The translations under genes and the position numbers were made by a program. The notes under the pieces are model-generated. The model saw only the letters and a program-made list of their open reading frames with translations, was not told the origin of the DNA and did not search any database. Shown here piece after piece: positions 8,177 to 15,918 of a DNA stretch of 30,315 nucleotides (the stretch's first letter is position 1; the number at the start of each line of letters is the position of its first letter). Origin of the DNA: a virus; the IMG/VR virus record IMGVR_UViG_3300033571_025255, positions 1 through 30,315 of that record; one strand, written 5' to 3'.

Positions 8177-11100
8177 CTATATCAATTCCACCTATGTATT
8201 TTGAATAAAATTTATTTATCGCTGTTTTACCCCTATTTAGTCCAAAATAAAAATACCAAGGGGCTCCAACTAATATTTTCCTATCATTTGGATTAAAATT
8301 TGCAGCATAATTATAAGTAGTCTGATTAAAATTATTATTATCGTTAGCATACAAAAATCCTGTAGAATTATACTGGTTAACCTGAATATTATAATTAGGG
8401 TACCCAGATGTAAATCTATCCATTTTCTGGTAGTTTAACGCCTTAATACTCTCTGAATTTGTTACCCACTCATTATATTGATTTCCAAACATAAATGGCT
8501 TATTAGCTAACTCTTGCACCGGATCACCCTGGTTTAACTTCCACAAATAATGAGGCGTTAATTGACTATCATTACCTAAATAATCATATAAGAATTGGCT
8601 ATTATTTAAATTAACTCTGATTATCCTACCTGGCGAGATATAATCTCTGTTTTGTATATTATCTGTTGTCGCTGAGAACATAATCCCCAACATAGGATCT
8701 TTATTTTTCTGTAAATTAAAATATATCGACGAATTTGTTGCCCCAGAACCTGTCGTATAAAAATTAGGGTCTAACGGCACTACACCGTACTGTGTATTTA
8801 CAGCAATTGTTTGTGCAAAATCAGCACTAACTCTTCTACCTGGTCTGTTAAAAAGTTTTAACAATGGATCCGTAAGTGTGCTTGTTATTATGTTTCCAGA
8901 AAATAAGTTGAGGAAATTAGCACTCAATAATCTAGAATATACAAATAAATTTACCACTTCAGAGTTATCATTATAAGATGTTTCGTTAATAGTATTCATT
9001 ACATAACCAGCGTACCTACCATTTAAAATAAGTTGTTGTAAAAACTCACTTCTTGGGCCCAAATTTAGTACAGTTGTCGGATACTTAAGGTTTATATCAT
9101 TAGCACCATTATCAACACTACCTTTTGATTTAAAACCAATGAATTTTTTATTAACATCATCCCAAGGCGATGACCTATAATAAAAATTATTACTCTTTGG
9201 ATGCAATAAAATAACATCTTTACAGTAAGCTCTACTTTGTACTTTATTCTTATTATTATAATATGTGTTGATTTTAAATGGATATGCAAACAACGTACCG
9301 TTAACCCAGTTATTTGTGAAAGTCTGGGAAAGGACATTTTGGCAAATGCTATAAAAGAATGAGAATCTTTTTTGGTATCTTAATATTGCCTTGAAATCTT
9401 TCGGAAGATCCCGTATTGGCCCAAAAATATCACTCCCTGGAGGGCTATCACAGGCTTTACAGAATACATAGCAACCGTTAACAACTGAATCTGAGTCTTC
9501 ACAATTTGGTTTGACCGTTATAGTACCATTTTTTTGCTCATAACAATTTAAATCAACCATATTTTCGCAACTAAATGTCGCTAAAACATTATTCTCATAA
9601 GTATTGTCTTCAGGCTCAATATCATCAGAATAATCCCCACCATTATATAATGGGCTAACTATATCTAATTTACCTTCAGTTATTTTATATATTACAAAAT
9701 TTGAATTTTGTTGTAACAAATATGTATTATTCATCTCACTAGAGATAATGTCTGAGCTTGGTAACCTATCACTTCTCATTACTATCCGACTAGGGTTATT
9801 CATTGTTAATATAGGTATGTTACCCCCATATATGAAACTGTAGTAATATGATCTGTATAAACTATCAACATTGTTCTGGCATGAATTGCCATATGTTATA
9901 CTACCAAATGATATATCATCATATGATAATATTGTACTTATATTGACACAATCTGAGATCGAATAAGTACCTCCATTTGGGCCTACTGAAAAGCTATTAA
10001 CTGTGCCATCACATGATTGATATTCAACAATACCTCCTGATGCTGACGGTGAAATAAAAATTGTTACATTTTCATAACAAGTTGTTACTGGAGGAACCGT
10101 TAGTTTGTCAAAGTACATATATGATGATCCTGCGAATAACTCACTCTCACTATATTTTTCACTTTCTTCTATTTGTGACAAATAACTATTTGTGATGTTT
10201 GTTTTAATGTATTTTATATCAGAAATACCACTTTCAATTTTGGTGCCGTTTAATTGAGTGTCCGGATTACTATCTATCTGATAATATGGAAGTTCTGTTG
10301 CTGATTTATAATCTAATTTAGAATACAAATTATGGGATAAAGTATTGTATGTTATGTAATTATCCCCAGGTATAAAGAATTTTGATGGATAGAATAAGCT
10401 AAACCCATTACTAGTATCATTATTTGATAATAATTCATGACTACACATAATCTCATTACCTAACCCATTTTCAGTGTTTCTAATTGGATTATTAATGCGG
10501 TAATCTCCTGTAACTGTAATTTCATCCATATTATCAAAACCGAAAATTCTACCTAAAGAAAATTTTGTAGATACTTTTGGTGAATATGGATCAACGCCTC
10601 TCTGGCATATAATCACTCTAGATTCTTGGTCGATTGAATCTATAGGTTTTACTGATAAAGATTCGTTACTGCAACAATCTCCGTAAGCCAATATATCAAA
10701 ATCAACAGTACTGTTAACAGGTATTTCTGCACTAGATATACAAATGTCAAATGATACCACATGTGTGCCAGTAGAATAGCTTTCAGTGATTACAGCCCCA
10801 TTACAAAGGTTAAATTTTATATCCCCAGAAGTTGTTACATCAATAGTAATACTTTCATAACAAGTACAATTTATCAACTTTGTTATAGTTGTCGTGCCTT
10901 CAATTATGTCGGCAAAACTATTTTTAACAATATTGTTTGTAGCAGATAATGCTCTAAATTCAGACACAGTATAAGTGTCTATTATTTGAAAATATTCAAC
11001 ATCTGATGGATATGTATAATATATTTTTTTACTAGAATTATCTGTAGCTAATTTTGGCGTATTATAATTTACAATTAAGTTATCTTGTCTATTTGTACTA

Positions 11101-13451
11101 TTACCATAAACTACCGATATACTATCAGGAATTATTGTAGTACCTGTTGTAGAATAAGTACCAATATCGTTAAACGATGGTTGACCTGCGATATTCTTGT
11201 CTGGTGATGTCTTAGGATTAACAACTGTAAATAAATCTCCATTTGAAAATTCAACACCTGGTAAACATATCATTACTAATGTATTATCGTAATGATATGT
11301 GTAAGTATCATTTATTGGATCATAGTTTGAATCTGGTTCATATGTTACTTTAATTATATTCTTACCTGAGTAATACGAGCTCTTAGCATTAAATTGATTT
11401 ATCCTTTCCCCGAAAGGTAAGTCACTAGAGATATATTCTCCAATTAAACCAGTAGTACCTTTTGTTTTATTAGAAAATTCTGTCCAACGGCCCCCAATTA
11501 ATTGTTTTAGTTGATCTCTATTCTCATATGTTATTACGTTACTATTATTAACATAATTATTATATGTTGTGATATCATCTAATTCAGAATATGCTGATGA
11601 AATACTAAATGGTACCAAAACACCCTGTAAAAGTTGATTATTTGAATTATCCTCTGTTTCTATAACACTACCGTCACCACAAGAACATGTTTCACATGCT
11701 GGATAGGTAATCATTGGTAACTTTAATGACCCTAATAATGGTTTCCTTTCTGGTGTACAAACTATTTTATCGCAAAAATTAGCATTTTTAAATAATGCCG
11801 AGTTGCATAAGCCACACAATATATTTAAAATAAGATCGTATATAATATTAACAATTGTTGCTACTACAGAATATATTGGAACAACAATTACTAATATCGA
11901 TAATAAAGCATTAACTAAAAACCTGGTAACTGTATAGAATAGTGTCCTGTAAAAAACCCCATCATTTGTTGGGAATTTATTGACAACATTTTCACAAGAA
12001 TCATCATCAATTCTTTTTATTGATAAAAATCTATTGTTCTCATTTGATGTTTTGAAATTATCAATAAGGCCTGATACCGTGTATACTTTATTATATTCAA
12101 AATTATAAAATCGATCCTCACAATTAATATATGAGATCAATTCATCATTGTTTACAGAAACAAAGCTACTAGTATAAGCTGACCAATTTAAATCAAATGC
12201 GTATGATGTTACTGCCTTTTTATATTGCTGGGAACTTGTTGACTTTAAAAATGGGTCATCATCAGATTCAAACCAACCGTTTTCTCTAATATTAGGAACT
12301 AAAAAATATCCACGTTTATATGGATCGGTTAATGTCTTATTTTGTTGCCATTTTATCTTAAATCTATATTTACCAGTAGTTGGAACACCAACTCTAGGAT
12401 CATCAGATAATATTTGTTCCCCAAATTCATTTGTGGTAACAAAATTATTATTCATTGGGACATCAAATAACCAAACACCATTTTCATCGATAAGTTTACC
12501 ACCATTTGGTAGATCAGCAATTCTTAAAACTGGTAGGCCTTTTTCATCCAAAAATACCGACTGAGTAATTCCAATTACTTCTCCTGGACCTGTTATTAAT
12601 TTACATAGGTTGCCTGAGTCTCGTTTAACTTTACCGTTTACCTTAACACCGTATTCATCTGGAGTACTGAATATTGAACCCATGAATATCGCTGTTGGTT
12701 GTATTGTAACATTTGCCTCGGATGTTAAGTCAAAATCCATTCTAGAAATACCTATTTGGCAAATGTCGTTCTCACCCCAAAATGGGACAACATCAACAGA
12801 CTTAGATAATTGTATAATTTGAGGAAGTGTGTCAATATTTGATGATGACTTAAAGTTAGCCCCATCTAATTGACTTTCAGTTGCCAAACCCATTCTGACT
12901 AAATCTTGTGGTAGCATTGAAAATTCGCCAATATCTGATAAATCAACATTTAGAATTAATGTTTGCTCTCCAATAGGTACCCCAAATATTAGATAGTCAC
13001 CACTTTCGTTTGTTTTTACAGTATATTTATAATACTTTTCATATATTTTAGATGCGGTATTGTTAACCAGAACATCTCTTCTGGTTGGGAAGGTACCTGT
13101 AGGCACATGCCCAGTATATGATGGTGAATACGGTAGTAAATTATATTTATATCCATCATCATTAACATCTTGTGGTGTTTCGTATGGATATATTGAGGAA
13201 ATATTTGGATTATCTAAATCATCTTGAGTTACAGGAATGAACACCGATACTTTTGCATTAGGAATTCCGTACCCATTATTACTAAAAACTCTACCAGCTA
13301 TAACCCCATAATCAGAGCACATCCTGATGTATATTTCATCTTGCCTGATTTTTAAGGATAAAATGTCTAATTGTTCAAAATCTTGCTCTAAATTGACAAC
13401 AATATTCTTATCTTTGCCAGGATTCGCTTTAATCCTATAGGATTTTCCCAT
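8166..13451 (-). CDS. Giant multidomain baseplate/tail protein, 1761 aa
   Basis: The largest complete gene here. Residues about 45-170 resemble a carboxypeptidase-regulatory-like beta-sandwich: GVIAGRVF...GIPNAKVSVFIP, later TNESGDYLIFGVPIGEQTL. A long loop rich in Pro and Tyr is inserted between the halves. Residues about 498-549 are strongly hydrophobic, enough for one or two membrane helices, and are followed by clustered cysteines (C546, C549, C560, C565, C586, C589, C591). Two copies of a Cys-bounded module start with CYE at 864 and 1125; a partial third may begin at C1303. The C-terminal 400 residues are Tyr/Asn-rich and unassigned. The gene follows gp6 after a 77-base gap that holds an inverted repeat and two TATTTAT elements. 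Function is unknown; a virion role comes from context. Confidence 0.65.
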   Translation of the reverse strand: MGKSYRIKANPGKDKNIVVNLEQDFEQLDILSLKIRQDEIYIRMCSDYGVIAGRVFSNNGYGIPNAKVSVFIPVTQDDLDNPNISSIYPYETPQDVNDDGYKYNLLPYSPSYTGHVPTGTFPTRRDVLVNNTASKIYEKYYKYTVKTNESGDYLIFGVPIGEQTLILNVDLSDIGEFSMLPQDLVRMGLATESQLDGANFKSSSNIDTLPQIIQLSKSVDVVPFWGENDICQIGISRMDFDLTSEANVTIQPTAIFMGSIFSTPDEYGVKVNGKVKRDSGNLCKLITGPGEVIGITQSVFLDEKGLPVLRIADLPNGGKLIDENGVWLFDVPMNNNFVTTNEFGEQILSDDPRVGVPTTGKYRFKIKWQQNKTLTDPYKRGYFLVPNIRENGWFESDDDPFLKSTSSQQYKKAVTSYAFDLNWSAYTSSFVSVNNDELISYINCEDRFYNFEYNKVYTVSGLIDNFKTSNENNRFLSIKRIDDDSCENVVNKFPTNDGVFYRTLFYTVTRFLVNALLSILVIVVPIYSVVATIVNIIYDLILNILCGLCNSALFKNANFCDKIVCTPERKPLLGSLKLPMITYPACETCSCGDGSVIETEDNSNNQLLQGVLVPFSISSAYSELDDITTYNNYVNNSNVITYENRDQLKQLIGGRWTEFSNKTKGTTGLIGEYISSDLPFGERINQFNAKSSYYSGKNIIKVTYEPDSNYDPINDTYTYHYDNTLVMICLPGVEFSNGDLFTVVNPKTSPDKNIAGQPSFNDIGTYSTTGTTIIPDSISVVYGNSTNRQDNLIVNYNTPKLATDNSSKKIYYTYPSDVEYFQIIDTYTVSEFRALSATNNIVKNSFADIIEGTTTITKLINCTCYESITIDVTTSGDIKFNLCNGAVITESYSTGTHVVSFDICISSAEIPVNSTVDFDILAYGDCCSNESLSVKPIDSIDQESRVIICQRGVDPYSPKVSTKFSLGRIFGFDNMDEITVTGDYRINNPIRNTENGLGNEIMCSHELLSNNDTSNGFSLFYPSKFFIPGDNYITYNTLSHNLYSKLDYKSATELPYYQIDSNPDTQLNGTKIESGISDIKYIKTNITNSYLSQIEESEKYSESELFAGSSYMYFDKLTVPPVTTCYENVTIFISPSASGGIVEYQSCDGTVNSFSVGPNGGTYSISDCVNISTILSYDDISFGSITYGNSCQNNVDSLYRSYYYSFIYGGNIPILTMNNPSRIVMRSDRLPSSDIISSEMNNTYLLQQNSNFVIYKITEGKLDIVSPLYNGGDYSDDIEPEDNTYENNVLATFSCENMVDLNCYEQKNGTITVKPNCEDSDSVVNGCYVFCKACDSPPGSDIFGPIRDLPKDFKAILRYQKRFSFFYSICQNVLSQTFTNNWVNGTLFAYPFKINTYYNNKNKVQSRAYCKDVILLHPKSNNFYYRSSPWDDVNKKFIGFKSKGSVDNGANDINLKYPTTVLNLGPRSEFLQQLILNGRYAGYVMNTINETSYNDNSEVVNLFVYSRLLSANFLNLFSGNIITSTLTDPLLKLFNRPGRRVSADFAQTIAVNTQYGVVPLDPNFYTTGSGATNSSIYFNLQKNKDPMLGIMFSATTDNIQNRDYISPGRIIRVNLNNSQFLYDYLGNDSQLTPHYLWKLNQGDPVQELANKPFMFGNQYNEWVTNSESIKALNYQKMDRFTSGYPNYNIQVNQYNSTGFLYANDNNNFNQTTYNYAANFNPNDRKILVGAPWYFYFGLNRGKTAINKFYSKYIGGIDIDGE
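9879..10079 (-). repeat. Cys-bounded module, copy B (within the 1761-aa gene)
   Basis: Residues 1125-1191 of the 1761-aa protein. The copy begins with CYENVTI and continues through SGGIVEYQSCDGTV, a Gly-rich turn, C1168 and C1191. It matches copy A in the order and spacing of its cysteines and of the strand residues. Confidence 0.6.
10671..10862 (-). repeat. Cys-bounded module, copy A (within the 1761-aa gene)
   Basis: Residues 864-927 of the 1761-aa protein. The copy begins with CYESITI and continues through SGDIKFNLCNGAV, a GTHVV strand, C904 and a C926-C927 pair. The shared pattern with copy B is CYE-x-[IV]-T-I, then SG-x-I, then C-[ND]-G-x-V, and then a second and third Cys. Confidence 0.6.
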
Positions 13452-13459
13452 AAAAAAAA

Positions 13460-13501
13460 TTTATTTACAATAAATAGTTGATTATATTATTTGTAAATAA
13501 A
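13460..13501. repeat. 11-bp inverted repeat upstream of the 1761-aa gene
   Basis: TTTATTTACAA at 13460-13470 is the exact reverse complement of TTGTAAATAAA at 13491-13501, with a 20-base A/T-rich loop. It lies in the 77-base gap between gp6 and the 1761-aa gene. The stem has only two G:C pairs, so it is a weak terminator candidate. It could instead be a leader hairpin or a pair of promoter or protein-binding sites, since both arms touch TATTTAT elements. Confidence 0.4.
13470..13476 (-). promoter_or_regulatory. TATTTAT element before the 1761-aa gene
   Basis: TATTTAT on the minus strand, 18 bases before the ATG at 13451. A second copy is at 13497-13503, touching the right arm of the inverted repeat. 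Candidate promoter element by recurrence. Confidence 0.35.
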
Positions 13502-13528
13502 TAACCATTTTTTCAGACAAATAAACTA

Positions 13529-15370
13529 TTAACTAATAGTCACTCCTTGGAAATTTTTAACTTTTACAGTTATATCTTTGTTAGGAAATCTTATTTGATA
13601 TATTTGATTTGGTAAGGCAAATATTGTGTTGTCTACAGTCTCAATCTGCTTAGTTGCACTGTCTGCATATGGCATTGAAGTTTCTGATGATGAATACTGC
13701 CCACCAACTTTATTAAACAATTTAAGATCTGATATTGTAATAACCCCGTTTTCAGCCTGAATTAATGCACTTAATTCTGATAAATTAACATTATCACCTA
13801 ACTCTCTCCTTAGTGGGGCGAAATAGTCTGCAATTTTATTAATTACACTAGCAATGACAACACCTTGGTTTTGACTAGCATCAAGAACTATTGAAATCTC
13901 AACAGCAAGATCTAATACTTCTGCCGTTTCAACTGAAACGTAATCGTTTATCATTCTGTAATTAGAAAGATATTCCGCTATATTACTTAATAATGTATTA
14001 GAGACTACCGAACTTAGCACTCCGGTTGCGTCGTATGTTAAAACTTTAACTACTATTTTATTATCAATTTCTATCACAGCAGATTTTGCAGGTGCACCAA
14101 ATTGGCCCGGCATTTTTCGTAAAATAGCCTCATAATCATTAATTGTTACAGCCCTATTTTGTGCAGAAAAGTTAAATGCAACATAATTCCGAACTTCTTC
14201 AACAGTAGGTGCTCCAGCACCGCCAATAGCCGCTGTTACGTTATTACAACTTAATGAATTAACAACTTGTGAATTTATTAAGTCTGAAGGGCCATTAACA
14301 TAAAATGACACTGTACCAATTTGATTTATTACGTTTACACCCAAATTAGTCGCTAAACCACCTCCAACACGATATTGAACGAATATTGTTGTGTTAGGTT
14401 TTAATGTACTACCTAATGAGAAATTATTTAGATATGACTGCATACCTAGTACATTGATACCTGATCTTGCGAACTCTCTTAACTGATCATCAGCGGATGT
14501 ATTACCCCCACCAAATGTCATCTTAAGGAATCCTTCTGGAGTATATTCTGTTATAAATCTATCATTTGTAACTACGTATTTGCCAACCTTAATTCCAGGC
14601 ATATCTGTTGGTTTTGTTGGGTCTTCGATAAAGACTCTATCTTGAGCTAAAGCATCGACTTCATACCATCTACCTGAGGATCCTAGAAACTCCTGTACGC
14701 TTGGCACGTTGGCGTAATTTGTACCTTCTTTCTGTAATACAGATGTTACCCCCAAAACATTTTTTTCTGGTAGGAAAAGCTCAAAAAACGGCCTAACATC
14801 TGAAGGTGTTATTACTCGTTTGAAAACTTTGGTAATACCATTAACAACCAACTCTCTTTTAACGATAGTATAATTAATTAAATTATTATTGGCATCAAAA
14901 TTAGGTATTTTTAATCTATTTGGATATCCTTGGCCATCATATGGCGATGAAAAATCAATATCATACACATTTTCAAAAACTTGACCATTTCCAATTACTT
15001 GGCTACCACGTCTAAGTAAGCCCTCATATCTTTCATCATCCTTATCACCATTAGCCGGAACTGTTATTGAAAAGTCAACTAGTGCTACTGAAGGTCTTTG
15101 CCCTGGAATTTTCAAGCCATAAGTCCTAGCTATATTATATACTGAAGATCTTTGTTTTGCAAATTGCAAAACAGTCTCTTGAATGCTTCTGTCAATGTGA
15201 AAATGTAGATTATCAGCAACAGCTGCATTCAAATCCATTAATGATGAAAATATTGACGCATCATTAAAATTATCAATTAGATCTGGGTAATAAATTTTAG
15301 TAAAATTTATTAACTCAGTTCTAAGTTGTTGGAAGTCTCTTACCGTATATGATATTTTCTTTTCAGCCAT
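13529..15370 (-). CDS. gp6: Baseplate wedge protein gp6 (baseplate J-like)
   Basis: A 613-aa protein close in size to T4 gp6 (660 aa), a core wedge protein that dimerises around the baseplate hub. Family-like segments include the N-terminal helical region (SYTVRDFQQLRTELINFTKIYYPDLIDNF, described here in shortened form as residues 7-36), a DLNAAVADNLHFHIDRS stretch, and the most telling block near residues 395-430, with PTVEEVRNYVAFNFSAQNRA followed by TINDYEAILRKMPGQFG. The latter corresponds to the baseplate J-like domain found in gp6 and P2 gpJ. It lies three bases after gp25, the normal T4 partner order. ATG at 15370 is the natural start. Function is secure at family level. Confidence 0.9.
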   Translation of the reverse strand: MAEKKISYTVRDFQQLRTELINFTKIYYPDLIDNFNDASIFSSLMDLNAAVADNLHFHIDRSIQETVLQFAKQRSSVYNIARTYGLKIPGQRPSVALVDFSITVPANGDKDDERYEGLLRRGSQVIGNGQVFENVYDIDFSSPYDGQGYPNRLKIPNFDANNNLINYTIVKRELVVNGITKVFKRVITPSDVRPFFELFLPEKNVLGVTSVLQKEGTNYANVPSVQEFLGSSGRWYEVDALAQDRVFIEDPTKPTDMPGIKVGKYVVTNDRFITEYTPEGFLKMTFGGGNTSADDQLREFARSGINVLGMQSYLNNFSLGSTLKPNTTIFVQYRVGGGLATNLGVNVINQIGTVSFYVNGPSDLINSQVVNSLSCNNVTAAIGGAGAPTVEEVRNYVAFNFSAQNRAVTINDYEAILRKMPGQFGAPAKSAVIEIDNKIVVKVLTYDATGVLSSVVSNTLLSNIAEYLSNYRMINDYVSVETAEVLDLAVEISIVLDASQNQGVVIASVINKIADYFAPLRRELGDNVNLSELSALIQAENGVITISDLKLFNKVGGQYSSSETSMPYADSATKQIETVDNTIFALPNQIYQIRFPNKDITVKVKNFQGVTIS

Positions 15371-15373
15371 AAA

Positions 15374-15841
15374 TTATATATTAATAATAACAAAATCTTT
15401 AGTGTTAAATACATCATCAGTAATAATATAATCTATTCTAACTTTTGCTGTATATTCCGCGACACCGGTGCCTGGTAAGCTATATTGCCTTACATTATTA
15501 TCACCTTCAACAGAATTCACAATCAATTCATTAGATTCATTAGGATCTATAGCATTAACTTTAATATCTGTTATTTTTAGGTTTGGGATGTACTTTTCAC
15601 AAGATTCAATTATCTCCCTTTCAATACTATTGAAAGTTGGTGTATCTAATGGTTCAAATATATATTCATATAGCCTAGTACCAAAATCTGGTAGAAAATA
15701 CCTAGAACCTTTTCTTGTTAACAACAAATGTATCAAATCAGACCTAATCTCATCATTAGCAGTCTGAGTTAATTTTAAATAATCACCCTCATTTGATATC
15801 ATAAAAGGGAATGCTATTCCGTATGTTTTACCATTAGCCAT
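15374..15841 (-). CDS. gp25: Baseplate wedge protein gp25 (gpW/lysozyme-like fold family)
   Basis: A 155-aa protein of the gp25/P2 gpW family, a small conserved baseplate wedge protein that links wedge and sheath. Typical features are IRSDLIHLLLTRKGSRYFLP, then DFGTRLYEYIFEPLD, and an ERE-type helix before YIPNLKI. I chose the ATG at 15841 (MANGKTYG); the frame is also open four codons further up, from a TTG, but this is less likely. T4 gp25 is 132 aa, so the length fits, with a longer C-terminal strand region. It is the first gene after the nrdA terminator and carries a TATTTAT element 21 bases upstream, so it probably opens the late structural transcript. gp6 follows immediately. Confidence 0.9.
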   Translation of the reverse strand: MANGKTYGIAFPFMISNEGDYLKLTQTANDEIRSDLIHLLLTRKGSRYFLPDFGTRLYEYIFEPLDTPTFNSIEREIIESCEKYIPNLKITDIKVNAIDPNESNELIVNSVEGDNNVRQYSLPGTGVAEYTAKVRIDYIITDDVFNTKDFVIINI

Positions 15842-15862
15842 GCTATAATACAATATATTATG

Positions 15863-15869
15863 ATAAATA
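15863..15869 (-). promoter_or_regulatory. TATTTAT element before gp25
   Basis: TATTTAT on the minus strand, 21 bases before the gp25 ATG and just downstream of the nrdA terminator. It shares TATTTATCA with the element before the helicase gene. This is a candidate phage promoter element, based only on recurrence. Confidence 0.35.
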
Positions 15870-15880
15870 CTTAAAAAAGA

Positions 15881-15910
15881 AAAATCCGCACAAAAATATG
15901 TGCGGATTTT
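15881..15910 (-). terminator. Intrinsic terminator after nrdA
   Basis: A perfect 11-bp inverted repeat, AAAATCCGCAC (15881-15891) and GTGCGGATTTT (15900-15910), with an 8-base loop. On the minus strand it is followed by a T-rich run (TTTTTCTTTTTT). It starts eight bases after the nrdA stop, so it should end the replication/nucleotide transcript and separate it from gp25. Confidence 0.85.
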
Positions 15911-15918
15911 ATTATATG

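Noticed and set aside
9092-9337. Minus-strand 81-aa frame inside the 1761-aa gene
   Set aside because: It is out of frame with a long gene that has domain evidence throughout.
15842-15853. TTG at 15853 as start of gp25
   Set aside because: An ATG four codons downstream starts at the conserved part of the protein and is more likely; nothing supports the extra residues.
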